Shown here: one piece after another, positions 25,316-35,313 of the stretch
Layout of the letters: the number at the start of each line of letters is the position of its first letter
Numbering within the stretch: position 1 is the first letter of the stretch
Source of the DNA: DASQFQ01 sp963722815
GTDB taxonomy: Bacteria; Actinomycetota; Thermoleophilia; Solirubrobacterales; Solirubrobacteraceae
DNA length: 64,000 nucleotides
Reading direction: 5' to 3'
Assembly: GCA_963722815.1 (NCBI GenBank)
Contig: CAVROM010000006.1
Span: 124,001-188,000 of the forward strand
Program-made: the position numbers and the translations under genes
The notes under the pieces: generated by a model
Database searches by the model: none
What the model saw: only the letters and a program-made list of their open reading frames with translations
Told to the model about the DNA's origin: nothing

Positions 25316-26539
25316 CGCGCCCGGCGGCCTCGCTCGCCGCGCGCAGCCGGAGCGCGAGGTCGCGCGGCGGCAGCTCCGACAGCCCCCACCGCCACGAGTG
25401 CCCCTTCGTCCCCGGCACGTTCATGCGCGCCTCGCTGCCGAGCCCGAGCACGTCCTGCGCCTGCACCATCGCCACCCGCGCGGGCGAGGCGAACGCGAGC
25501 CGGATCAGCGACCACCACGGCTCGTCCTCGCGCACGCCGGCCTCGTCGATCGAGCGATCCACCAGCGCGCGCCGCTCCGGCCAGATCGACTCGTACCAGC
25601 CGCGCACGGTGTCGTGGTCGTGGGTGCCGGTGTAGACGACGCGCTGCTCGACGTGGTTCCACGGGTTGTGGACGCTTCCCATGTCGCCGGGGTCGAAGCC
25701 GAACTGGAGCACGACCATGCCGGGGAAGCCGAGGCCGTCGCGCAGGCGCTCGACCGCGGGCGTGACCACCCCGAGGTCCTCCGCGATCAGCGGCAGCTCG
25801 CGCTCCAGCCCGCGCGCGGCGGCGTCGAAGACCGCGCGCCCCGGCCCGCGCTTCCATGAGCCGCTCAGCGCGTGCTTGGCGCTCGCCGGGACCGACCAGT
25901 AGGAGACGAAGCCGCGGAAGTGGTCGATGCGCGCGAGGTCGAACAGCGAGAACGTGCGCCGCAGCCGGTCGACCCACCAGCGATACGACGCGGCGCTGCA
26001 TCGCCGGCCAGTCGTACAGCGGGTTGCCCCACAGCTGGCCCTTGTCGGTGTAGGCGTCGGGCGGCGTGCCGGCGACGCGGCCGGCCTGAAAGAGCTCCGG
26101 GTGGGCCTTGTGGTCGGCGCTCCCAGGCGCGACGTAGATCGGGACGTCGCCGATGATCCGCACGCCGCGCTCGCCCGCATACGCCCGCAGCGCGGCCCAC
26201 TCGCGGTCGAAGCGGATTTGGTCGGCGACCGCGCCGCGGGGCCCGAACTCAGCCCAGTCCTCGATCCAGTAGCCCTCGCGCTCGCGGAAGTCGAGCTCCT
26301 CCGACTGCGACACCGGCGCCCGCGGCTCGGCCAGCAGCCCCGGCCAGGCGGCGAACGCGGACGCCGCCTTGTAGGGCGAGCGATGGCGGTCCGGCGGGCC
26401 CGAGCGGGAGCATCTGCCACCACGTCTGACCGGCCTCCGCGAGCCAGTCGATCCAGGCGTAGGCGCCCGCTCCGAGGCGGCCTTCGGGCAGCGAGGTGGG
26501 GTGCAGCTGGACGCCGCTGGAAAACGGGAGATCGATCAC
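25293..26539 (-). CDS. malQ: 4-alpha-glucanotransferase, two frame breaks
   Basis: About 415 residues, GH77 family, somewhat short for MalQ. It starts at GTG 26539 with SSGVQLHPTSLPEG and WQMLPLGP, typical of GH77. Then come VRIIGDVPIYVAPGSADHKA and QLWGNPLYDW, the nucleophile Asp in ARIDHFRGFVSYW, the Glu in PLIAEDLGVVTPAV and the Asp in YTGTHDHDTVRGW. Extra bases near 26400 and 25988 break the frame; corrected it is one protein. It moves alpha-1,4-glucan segments between chains, recycling short maltodextrins from GlgX and TreYZ activity. It diverges from glgE with only 39 bases between, so the two share a promoter region. Confidence 0.9.
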
Positions 26540-26578
26540 GAGACGTTTGGCAGCGGTTCCTGTGGATACTCCGCCCTA

Positions 26579-28499
26579 ATGCCGGTACCCAACACCAAGG
26601 GCAACCCTCCGCGCATCGTCATCCAGTACCCGGCCCCGACGGTCGACGCCGGGCGCTACCCGGCCAAGCGCGTGGTGGGCGAGACCGTGCGCGTGACCGC
26701 CGACGTCTTCCGCGACGGCCACGAGATCCTCCGCGCCGTCGTGCGCTACCGCGGCCCCGGCAGCCGCCGCTGGGTCGAGTCGGCGATGCGGCCGATCGAC
26801 GCGCACGTCAACGGCGTGCGCTGGGAGGGCGAGTTCGCGGTCGACGTGATGGGCCGCTGGCAGTGGTCGATCGAGGCCTGGAGCGACGTCTTCGCCACCT
26901 GGCGCGACGAGCTGCAGCGCAAGATCGCCGCCGGGCAGGAGGACCTCGCGGGCGAGCTGTCCGAGGGCGTGGTGCTGCTCGAGCAGGCCGCGACCCGAGC
27001 CAAGGGCGCCGACAAGAAGACGATCGAGGCGGCGCTCGCCGCGCTCGAGGACCCCGAGTCGCCGACCGACTCCGCGCTCGCCCCCGACCTGTTCGCCGCC
27101 ATGGAGCGCGCCTCCGAGCGCACCGGCGCCTGCCAGCTCGACACGCCGCAGATCATCGAGGTCGACCGCGTCGCCGCCGCCTTCGCCTCGCTGGTACGAG
27201 CTCTTCCCGCGCAGCTGGGGCGGCCTCAAGGCGGTCGAGACGCAGATCCCCGCGATCGCCGAGCTCGGCTTCGACGTCCTCTACTTCCCGCCCATCCACC
27301 CGATCGGCGTGAAGGCGCGCAAGGGCCGCAACAACACGCTCACCGCCGGGCCCGACGACCCCGGCTCGCCGTACGCGATCGGCGGCAAGGAGGGCGGCCA
27401 CGACGCCGTCCACCCCGAGCTCGGCACGATGGACGACGTCCGCTCGTCACCGCCACCGCGCGCGAGCACGGCATGGACGTCGCGCTCGACCTCGCGCTCA
27501 ACTCCTCGCCCGACCACCCGTGGCTCAGAGACCACCCGGAGTGGTTCCAGCAGCGCCCCGACGGCACGCTCAAGTACGCCGAGAACCCGCCCAAGCGCTA
27601 CCAGGACATCTACAACTTCAACTGGGACACGCCGGCCTGGCGCGAGCTGTGGCAGGCCTGGCGCGACGTCGTCATCCACTGGGTCGACGCCGGCATCAAG
27701 TTCTTCCGCGTCGACAACCCGCACACCAAGCCGTTCCCGTTCTGGGAGTGGCTGATCAAGGAGGTCCACGCGCACGACCGCAGCGTGGTCTTCCTCGCCG
27801 AGGCGTTCACGCGCCGCGCCGTGATGCGCCAGCTGGCGAAGATCGGCTTCACCCAGTCCTACACGTACTTCACGTGGAAGAACTCCCGCTGGGAGCTGAG
27901 CGAGTACGTCAACGAGCTCGCCCACGGGCCGGAGCGCGAGTACTTCCGCCCCAACTTCTTCATCAACACGCCGGACATCCTGCACGCCTACCTCCAGCAC
28001 GGCGGGCCGCCGGCGTTCGCCTCGCGGCTCGTGCTGGCCGGCACGCTCAGCCCCACCTACGGCATCTACTCGGGCTACGAGTGGTTCGAGAACGAGCCCG
28101 TCCGCGAGGGCTCCGAGGAGTACCTGAACTCCGAGAAGTACGAGATCCGCGAGCGGGCGCTCGACGGCCCGCTGCTCCCGATGGTCCGCCGCATCAACGA
28201 GATCCGCCGCGAGAACCCCGCGCTGCAGCGGCTCGAGAACGTCACACTTCATCGACTCCTACAACGAGGCCCTGATCGCGTATGTCAAGTCGTCGCCGGG
28301 CAACACGGTGATCTGCGTGGTGAACATCGACCCCCACAACACGCAGGCGGGCGCCGGCGTCATCCCCGCCCACCTCGGCCTCCCGCCCGCGTTCGCGGTC
28401 AACGACCTGCTGTCGGGCGACCACTTCGACTGGCGCATCGGGGCCAACTACGTCGAGCTCGAGCCGGGCGGCGCCCACGTGCTGCGGGTCGAGCAGTGA
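26579..28499 (+). CDS. glgE: Alpha-1,4-glucan:maltose-1-phosphate maltosyltransferase, three frame breaks
   Basis: About 640 residues, the usual length for GlgE (GH13_3). An N-terminal beta domain (PPRIVIQYPAPTVDAGRYP, VRVTADVFRDGHE) and a four-helix insert precede the TIM barrel. The catalytic Asp is in FFRVDNPHTKPF and the Glu in FLAEAFTR; SWGGLKAVETQIPAIAELGF and NFFINTPDILHAYL are GlgE-specific. One-base breaks occur near 27195, 27450 and 28245; all flanking motifs are intact. It extends glucan chains with maltose from maltose-1-phosphate. The stop overlaps the treS start (GTGA), so the pathway genes are coupled. Confidence 0.92.
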
Positions 28500-30175
28500 G
28501 CGACCCCGGGCACTGGTTCGAGCGCGAGCCGCTGTGGTTCAAGACCGCGGTCTTCTACGAGATCCACATCCGCGGCTTCTTCGACGGCAACGGCGACGGC
28601 TCCGGTGACTTCCGCGGGCTGATCGAGAAGCTCGACTACCTGCAGTGGCTGGGCATCGACTGCATCTGGCTGCTGCCCTACTACTCCTCGCCGCTGCGCG
28701 ACGGCGGCTACGACATCTCCGACTTCTTCACGATCCACCCGGACTACGGCAAGGTCGACGACGTCCGCGACTTCCTCGAGGCCGCCCACCAGCGCGGCAT
28801 CCGCGTGATCGCCGACATCGTCATGAACCACACGTCGTCCGACCACCCGTGGTTCCAGGAGTCGCGCTCGAGCCCCGACGACCCCAAGCGCGACTGGTAC
28901 GTGTGGTCCGACACCGTCCACAGGTACGAGGACGCGCGGATCATCTTCACCGACACCGAGAAGTCGAACTGGACGTGGGACGAGCAGGCGCAGGCCTACT
29001 TCTGGCACCGCTTCTTCTCGCACCAGCCGGACCTCAACTACGACAACCCCGAGGTCCAGGAGGCGATGCTCGAGGTCCTGCGCTTCTGGCTCGACCTCGG
29101 GCTCGACGGCGCCCGCCTCGACGCCGTGCCCTACCTGTACGAGCGCGAAGGCACGATCTGCGAGAACCTCACGGAGACGCACGACTATCTGAAGCGCGTG
29201 CGCGCCGAGGTCGACAAGAACTACCCCGACCGCGTGCTGCTGGCCGAGGCCAACCAGTGGCCGGCCGACGTCGTCGAGTACTTCGGCGACGGCGACGAGT
29301 GCCACATGGCGTTCCACTTCCCGGTCATGCCGCGCATGTTCATGGCCGTGCGGCGCGAGGAGTCGACGCCGCTCTACGAGATCCTCGAGCAGACGCCACC
29401 GATCCCCGAGAACTGCCAGTGGGGCCTGTTCCTGCGCAACCACGACGAGCTGACGCTCGAGATGGTCACCGACGAGGAGCGCGACTACATGTACGCGGAG
29501 TACGCCAAGGACCCGCGGATGAAGATCAACGTCGGCATCCGCAAGCGCCTGGCGCCGCTGCTCGACAACGGCCGCGACGAGATCGAGCTGATGAACGCGA
29601 TCCTGTTCTCGCTGCCGGGCTCGCCGGTCCTCTACTACGGCGACGAGATCGCGATGGGCGACAACGTCTTCCTCGGCGACCGCGACGGCGTCCGCACGCC
29701 GATGCAGTGGACCGGCGACCGAAACGGGGGCTTCTCGCGCGCGGACTTCGCCCAGCTCTACGCGCCGCCGCTGATGGATCCGGTGTACGGCTTCCAGGCC
29801 GTCAACGTCGAGGCCCAGCTGCGCCACTCGACCTCGCTGCTGCGCTGGATGCGGCGCTTCATCGCGCTGCGCAAGGAGCACCCGGTGTTCGGGCTCGGCA
29901 CCTACGAGCCGCTGACGCCGTCCAACCCGCGCATCTTCGCCCACGTTCGCCGCTACGAGGACGACCTGATGCTGTGCGTGCACAACCTCGCGCGCTCCGC
30001 CCAGGCCGTCGAGCTCGACCTCTCCGAATACGAGGGCCGCTACCCGGTCGAGCTGTTCGGCCGCTCGCGCTTCCCGCGCATCGGCGAGCTGTCGTACCTG
30101 CTCACGCTCGCGCCGCGCGGCTTCTACTGGTTCCAGCTCGTCGAGCCGGAGGAGGAGGCGGACGAAGATGGGTGA
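28496..30175 (+). CDS. treS: Trehalose synthase (maltose alpha-D-glucosyltransferase)
   Basis: An intact 559-residue GH13_16 enzyme that interconverts trehalose and maltose. GTG 28496 gives SDPGHWFEREPLWFKTAVFY. Catalytic residues are Asp in LDGARLDAVPYLYEREGT, Glu in LLAEANQWPAD and Asp in FLRNHDELTLEM. It lacks the fused Pep2 domain seen in some species; the kinase is a separate gene that starts 8 bases before this stop. It supplies maltose for phosphorylation by Pep2 and polymerisation by GlgE. Confidence 0.95.
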   Translation: MSDPGHWFEREPLWFKTAVFYEIHIRGFFDGNGDGSGDFRGLIEKLDYLQWLGIDCIWLLPYYSSPLRDGGYDISDFFTIHPDYGKVDDVRDFLEAAHQRGIRVIADIVMNHTSSDHPWFQESRSSPDDPKRDWYVWSDTVHRYEDARIIFTDTEKSNWTWDEQAQAYFWHRFFSHQPDLNYDNPEVQEAMLEVLRFWLDLGLDGARLDAVPYLYEREGTICENLTETHDYLKRVRAEVDKNYPDRVLLAEANQWPADVVEYFGDGDECHMAFHFPVMPRMFMAVRREESTPLYEILEQTPPIPENCQWGLFLRNHDELTLEMVTDEERDYMYAEYAKDPRMKINVGIRKRLAPLLDNGRDEIELMNAILFSLPGSPVLYYGDEIAMGDNVFLGDRDGVRTPMQWTGDRNGGFSRADFAQLYAPPLMDPVYGFQAVNVEAQLRHSTSLLRWMRRFIALRKEHPVFGLGTYEPLTPSNPRIFAHVRRYEDDLMLCVHNLARSAQAVELDLSEYEGRYPVELFGRSRFPRIGELSYLLTLAPRGFYWFQLVEPEEEADEDG

Positions 30176-31554
30176 GCTCCTCGTTCCCCTCCCCGAGGCA
30201 TCGCTGCGCGAGTGGTTCGTGGCGCAGCGCTGGTTCGGCTCGAAGGCCACCGACGTGGCGCACCTCAACATCCTCGAAGTCGTTCACGCTGCGCGAGGAC
30301 GCGCCGCAGCTGGTGCTGGCGCTGGTCGAGGCGCGCTTCCCGCAGGGGACGCACGAGGTCTACCAGGTGCCGATCGGCATCCGGCCCGCCTTCGAGGGCT
30401 GGGACGACCGCGTGATCGCCGAGGCCGGCGGCAGCACCTTCTACGACGCGCTCGCCGACCCCACGCACGCGCGTGAGCTGCTGCACCTGATGCGCTCCGG
30501 TGCCGACGTGCGGGCGGGCGACGGCATGCTCGCGTTCCGCTGGGCGGGCGGCGCGGGCGAGGGCGGCACCGTCGAGGTGCGGCCGGTCGGCGTCGAGCAG
30601 TCGAACTCGTCGATCGTGTTCGGCGAGGCGCTGATCCTGAAGGCGTTCCGCCGCGTGGAGCCGGGCGTCAACCCGGAGCTCGAGCTGCTGCGCTTCCTGA
30701 GCGAGCGCGACTTCCCGCACATCGCGCCGATCGCCGGCTGGTTCCAGTACGACGGGCGGCTGATGGACGCCACCCTCGGCGTGCTGCAGGAGTACCTGGC
30801 GGGCGCGACCGACGGCTGGGACCTCGCGCTCGACGCGCTGGCGAGCGACCCTGAGGCGTTCCTCGCCCAGGTGCACGCGCTCGGCGTGGTCACCGGCGAG
30901 ATGCACAGCGCGCTGGGCTCGGAGGCGAGCGACCCGGCCTTCGCGCCCGAGGAGCCGAGCGGCGAGGCGATCTCGATCCTCACCGCGACGATCGACGAGG
31001 AGATCGAGCGGATCTTCGTCGAGCTGCCCGAGGACGAGGCGCTCGACCCGATCCGCGGCCGCGGGCAGGACGTGCAGGAGCGGCTGCAGGTCCTGGCGTC
31101 GGTCGGCGCGGGCGGGCGCATGATCCGCACCCACGGCGACTACCACCTCGGCCAGACCATGCTCGCCGATTGCGGCTGGGTGATCCTCGACTTCGAGGGC
31201 GAGCCGGCGCGCCCGATGTCCCAGCGGCGGCTCAAGCGCTCGCCGCTGCGCGACGTGGCGGGGATGCTGCGCTCGTTCTCCTACGCCGCGGCCGGCTCCG
31301 GCATCCTGCGCGGCGCGCCGCCGCCGGAGGAGTGGGAGGACCGCGCGCGGGCGACGTTCATGGACGGCTACTTCGAGACCGTCGACGCGTCGCTGCTGCC
31401 GCCCGGTGACGAGGCCACGCGCAAGCTGCTCGCGATCTTCGAGCTCGAGAAGGCGGTCTACGAGCTGCGCTATGAGCTCAACAACCGACCCGACTGGGTC
31501 GCCATCCCGGTGGCGGGCATCGCCCGGCTGCTCGAATCGAACGGAGGATCATGA
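30168..31554 (+). CDS. pep2: Maltokinase, one frame break
   Basis: About 461 residues. The N-terminal cap (REWFVAQRWFGSKATDVAH) is typical of maltokinases that feed GlgE. The kinase lobe has NSSIVFGEALILKAFRRVEPG with the Lys, the catalytic loop IRTHGDYHLGQTM (HGDxHxxQ) and the metal site VILDFEGEPARP. One extra G near 30281 breaks the frame after about 37 residues; corrected it reads NILESFTLRED. It makes maltose-1-phosphate from maltose and ATP. ATG 30168 overlaps treS by 8 bases, and the stop overlaps glgB (ATGA). Confidence 0.93.
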
Positions 31555-33716
31555 GCGCCGACCCGCACGCCTTCCGGGGCGCCCACCCGACCGACGGCGG
31601 GGTCGTGATCCGCACGGTCCGGCCGGCGGCCAAGACGGTCACGGTGTTCGTGGACAACAAGCCGGTCGGTGAGCTCGAGCCGGCCGACACCGACGGCCTG
31701 TTCGAGGGCGTTATCAAGGGCGCGAAGCTGCCGCTCGAATACCAGCTCGAGGTCGACTACGGGGAGAACGGCGGGACGTTCCGGATCGAGGACCCGTACC
31801 GCTTCACGCCGACGATCGGCGAGCTCGACCTGCACCTGGCGGGCGAGGGCCGCCACGAGGAGATCTACGCCCGCCTCGGCGCGCACGTGATGGAGCACCA
31901 GGGCGTGCCGGGCACGTCGTTCGCGGTCTGGGCGCCCGCCGCCCAGTCGGTCTCCGTGGTCGGCGACCTCAACGGCTGGGACGGACGGCTGCACCCGATG
32001 CGCGCGCTCGGCGCGAGCGGCATCTGGGAGCTGTTCGTGCCCGAGGTCGGCGAGGGCACCAACTACAAGTACGAGATCACGGGGCCCGATGGCGACCGCT
32101 TCCAGAAGGCCGACCCGTACGCGTTCCAGGCCGAGAACCCGCCGAAGACGGCCTCGATCGTCCACGAGCCGAAGCACGAATGGCGCGACGCGGAGTGGCT
32201 CGAGAAGCGGCACAAGAGCACGCCGCTGGGCGAGCCGATGTCGGTCTACGAGGTCCACCTCGGCTCGTGGCGGCTCAACCCGCTCGAGGACAACCGCTCG
32301 CTCACCTACCTCGAGCTGGCCGACGAGCTCGCCGCCTACGCGAAGGACATGGGCTTCACCCACCTCGAGCTGCTGCCGGTCATGCACCACCCGTTCAGCG
32401 GCTCATGGGGCTACCAGGTGACCGGCTACTACGCGCCGTCGCCGCGCTTCGGCTCGCCCGACGACTTCCGCGAGTTCGTCGACCGCCTGCACGGCCACGG
32501 CCTGGGCGTGATCCTCGACTGGGTGCCGGCGCACTTCCCGCGCGACGAGTTCGCGCTCGCGCGCTTCGACGGCACCGCGCTCTACGAGCACGCCGACCCG
32601 CGCCGAGGCTCGCACCCGGACTGGGGCACGCTGGTGTTCAACTTCGGGCGCCACGAGGTGCGCAACTTCCTCGTCGCCAACGCGCTGTTCTGGATGCGCG
32701 AGTACCACGTCGACGGCATCCGCGTCGACGCGGTCGCGTCGATGCTCTACCTCGACTACTCGCGCGAGGAGGGCCAGTGGGTGCCGAACGAGTTCGGCGG
32801 CCGCGAGGACCTCGATGCCGTCGCGTTCCTCAAGGAGCTCAACGAGGTGCTGTTCGCGCGCGAGCCCGGCGTGATCTCCGCGGCCGAGGAGTCGACGGCG
32901 TGGCCGGGCGTCTCGCGGCCGACCTACCTGGGCGGGCTGGGCTTCGGCTTCAAGTGGAACATGGGCTGGATGCACGACACGCTGGCGTACTTCCAGCAGG
33001 ACCCGATCTACCGCCGCTACCACCACCACGAGCTGACGTTCTCGCTCGTCTACGCGTTCACCGAGAACTTCATCCTGCCGCTCTCCCACGACGAGGTCGT
33101 GCACGGCAAGGGCTCGCTGATCAACAAGATGCCGGGCGACGACTGGCAGAAGCGCGCGAACCTGCGCTCGCTGTACGCGCTGATGTGGGCGCACCCGGGC
33201 AAGAAGCTGCTGTTCATGGGCCAGGAGTTCGCCCAGTACGCGGAGTGGAGCCACGAGCGGTCGCTCGACTGGCACCTGCTCGAGAACCCGGAGCACTCCG
33301 GGATCCAGGCGCTGGTGCGTGACCTGAACGTGCGCTACAAGGACGAGCCGGCGCTGTGGGAGCTCGACTTCGATGGCGAGGGCTTCTGGTGGCTGGAGCC
33401 GAACGACGCGGAGTCCAACGTCGTCGCCTTCGGGCGCGTGTCGGCGGCCGGCAAGCGCGTGCTGCTGTTCGTGGCCAACCTGTCGCCGGTCCCGCGCGGG
33501 CCATACCGGCTCGGGCTGCCGCGGCCGGGCCGCTGGGTCGAGGCGATCAACACCGACTCGACCTACTACGGCGGCACCGACACCGGCAACTACGGCGGCA
33601 TCGAGGCCGAGCCGATCCCGTGGCACAACCAGGCGTTCTCGGCGGAGATCACGCTGCCGCCGCTGGGCGCTATCTGGCTGGTGCCCGAGGAGACAACCGA
33701 ACCACGCGGCCGCTGA
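31551..33716 (+). CDS. glgB: 1,4-alpha-glucan branching enzyme
   Basis: An intact 721-residue GH13_9 enzyme with two N-terminal beta domains (residues 1-105, then the CBM48 at about 110-215: SFAVWAPAAQSVSVVGDLNGW). The barrel has the nucleophile Asp in DGIRVDAVASMLYLDYSR, the Glu in SAAEESTAWPGV and the Asp in LPLSHDEVVHGKGSL. It creates alpha-1,6 branches on the glucan built by GlgE. cggagg lies 5 bases before ATG 31551. It is the last gene of the glgE-treS-pep2-glgB operon; its 3' end overlaps an opposing gene remnant. Confidence 0.97.
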   Translation: MSADPHAFRGAHPTDGGVVIRTVRPAAKTVTVFVDNKPVGELEPADTDGLFEGVIKGAKLPLEYQLEVDYGENGGTFRIEDPYRFTPTIGELDLHLAGEGRHEEIYARLGAHVMEHQGVPGTSFAVWAPAAQSVSVVGDLNGWDGRLHPMRALGASGIWELFVPEVGEGTNYKYEITGPDGDRFQKADPYAFQAENPPKTASIVHEPKHEWRDAEWLEKRHKSTPLGEPMSVYEVHLGSWRLNPLEDNRSLTYLELADELAAYAKDMGFTHLELLPVMHHPFSGSWGYQVTGYYAPSPRFGSPDDFREFVDRLHGHGLGVILDWVPAHFPRDEFALARFDGTALYEHADPRRGSHPDWGTLVFNFGRHEVRNFLVANALFWMREYHVDGIRVDAVASMLYLDYSREEGQWVPNEFGGREDLDAVAFLKELNEVLFAREPGVISAAEESTAWPGVSRPTYLGGLGFGFKWNMGWMHDTLAYFQQDPIYRRYHHHELTFSLVYAFTENFILPLSHDEVVHGKGSLINKMPGDDWQKRANLRSLYALMWAHPGKKLLFMGQEFAQYAEWSHERSLDWHLLENPEHSGIQALVRDLNVRYKDEPALWELDFDGEGFWWLEPNDAESNVVAFGRVSAAGKRVLLFVANLSPVPRGPYRLGLPRPGRWVEAINTDSTYYGGTDTGNYGGIEAEPIPWHNQAFSAEITLPPLGAIWLVPEETTEPRGR

Positions 33717-33938
33717 AGCTGACCGCGTAGACGCGGCCGCGGGCATCGCGGCCGAACGAGGTCAGGTAGGGCACGGTGCGCTTCAGCGGGCGGTCGTCGA
33801 CGAGCGTCGTGCCGGTGAAGCGCGCGCTCCACAGCTTGCCGGTGCAGAGGTCGCCGTAGACGTAGCGCCCGCGGCCGCGGCGGAGACGGGTAGGGCGAGC
33901 GGGAGCGCGAGCAGCGCAAGGAGGACGGGACGGGCCAC
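33670..33938 (-). pseudogene. Remnant of a secreted sorbosone/glucose-dehydrogenase-like propeller protein
   Basis: The start at GTG 33938, with aaggagg upstream, gives a clean signal peptide (ARPVLLALLALPLALPVSAA). Right after it, in a shifted frame, comes RYVYGDLCTGKLWSARF, then SFGRDARGRVYAVSFSGRVV and RLSP. This matches the last blade of PQQ-type sugar (sorbosone) dehydrogenases. The roughly 300-residue catalytic middle is absent. The join lies in ccgcggccgcgg-type repeats, suggesting an internal deletion. The end overlaps the 3' end of glgB by 47 bases. It cannot be a working dehydrogenase. Confidence 0.6.
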
Positions 33939-33980
33939 CTCCCGACCCTCCTTGATCCGGTGCGGTGCCGTCAAGACGGC

Positions 33981-35243
33981 TTAGCGCTTCTTGGGCAGCT
34001 TCTTCACGCGCACCTGCTTCGAGCGGCCGGCGATGTGCGCGCCGCCGTCGGTCGGCAGCACGGTGACGCGGTACAGGCCCCGCTTGCGGGTCCGCTTGAC
34101 GGTGAACGAGTAGCGCGAGCGGTTGGCGTCGAAGGCCTTCGCCTTCGAGCGCTTGACCACGACCCAGCGCCCGCGCGGCGAGCGCTTCTTGAGCTGGACG
34201 CGGCCGTCCGGCACGCGCGGCCAGATCGCGCCCTTGATGCGCGCCCGGCGGCGGCCCAGCGAGCGGCCGGTGGCGTGGACCTTGACCGCGCTCGACGCCG
34301 TGTAGATGCGGCTGGCGACGGGCGTCTTGGTGAGCGTCACCACGCGGAAGTGCGTGGTCTGGAAGAGCGTGGCGACGTTGAACTGGAACGTGCCCTTGCC
34401 CGTCGCGATCTTCCGCGCGACCTCGGTGAAGCCGCTCCGGAACGGGAAGTTCTGGCGCTCCAGCGCGACGCCGGTGCCGCCCACCGCGGTGCCGCGGATC
34501 TGGCCGATGACGGTCAGGTCCTCGCCCCACGTGACCTTGCTGGGCGCGAGCGCGACGCTGATGCCGGTCGGCTCGCGCGTGGTGACGAACGAGCGGTCGA
34601 GGCTGCGCGTCGTGCCCGCGGCGTTGGTGGCGACCGCGCGGAAGTGGTAGCGCGTGTTCGGCCGCAGGCGGTCGATCGCCATCGAGAACGGCTTGTAGCC
34701 GTCGGTCTTGCCGGCGTCGACGGTGGCGGTGTGCGAGCCGTAGCCGGTCGAGCGGCCGTACTCGAAGCGCACGGTGGTCGCCTGCGCGTTGGGATCGACC
34801 TGGGTGATCAGCAGCGCGCTGCGCGACTGAACCTCGCGCGAGCCGGTGGCCTTGACGCGCGGCGGGACCGGGCCGGTCGCCGTGCGGAACGTGCGGTCCG
34901 CGCCGAAGACGGGCACGGTGCCGTTGGTGGCCACGAGCCGGTAGTGGTAGGTCGTATTTCGCGTGAGGCCGGTGATCGAGGCCTTGACCGCAACCGGGTC
35001 GCTGCCCGCGCCGGCGTCGGCCTCGGGCGTCACCAGGCCGTAGCCGGCGGAGGTGCCGTACTCGAAGTGGTAGGTCGTCGCGGTGCCGTTCGGATCGACG
35101 CTGCCATTCAGGTCGGCGGTCGTCTCGGTGAGCGAGTCGGCCGCGCCGGTGACGGCGACGGGCTGCTCGACGGGGGTCTGGGCGCCGGCGGCGGCCGGGA
35201 AGGCGGCGGCCAGCAGGGTGAGGATCACGAGTAGACGGGACAT
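33981..35243 (-). CDS. Secreted fibronectin type III protein
   Basis: An intact 420-residue exported protein. ATG 35243 gives a signal peptide (LLVILTLLAAAFPAAAGAQ). Two FN3 domains follow at about 25-115 and 120-210, each with a YGxSxGYG motif (YHFEYGTSAGYG; VRFEYGRSTGYG) and a closing YHYRLVATN or YHFRAVATN. The rest is beta-rich (VTWGEDLTVIGQIRG) with a Lys/Arg-rich tail (VRVKKLPKKR). It looks like a surface or wall-associated adhesion protein; the basic tail could bind teichoic or nucleic acids. It interrupts the glucan cluster on the opposite strand and has no evident link to it. Confidence 0.8.
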   Translation of the reverse strand: MSRLLVILTLLAAAFPAAAGAQTPVEQPVAVTGAADSLTETTADLNGSVDPNGTATTYHFEYGTSAGYGLVTPEADAGAGSDPVAVKASITGLTRNTTYHYRLVATNGTVPVFGADRTFRTATGPVPPRVKATGSREVQSRSALLITQVDPNAQATTVRFEYGRSTGYGSHTATVDAGKTDGYKPFSMAIDRLRPNTRYHFRAVATNAAGTTRSLDRSFVTTREPTGISVALAPSKVTWGEDLTVIGQIRGTAVGGTGVALERQNFPFRSGFTEVARKIATGKGTFQFNVATLFQTTHFRVVTLTKTPVASRIYTASSAVKVHATGRSLGRRRARIKGAIWPRVPDGRVQLKKRSPRGRWVVVKRSKAKAFDANRSRYSFTVKRTRKRGLYRVTVLPTDGGAHIAGRSKQVRVKKLPKKR

Positions 35244-35313
35244 CGGAACCAGCAACACGGCACTACGCCGGAAGTTCTCGTCTGGGCCCATCTAGCTAGC
35301 CTCATCGGCCCTT

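Noticed and set aside
26501..30175. A single 1224-residue fusion of GlgE and TreS
   Set aside because: The fusion arises because a one-base error near 28245 puts the GlgE C-terminus in another frame. The true GlgE end (VVNIDPHNTQAGAG to RVEQ) and the separate TreS start with GTGA overlap are both visible.
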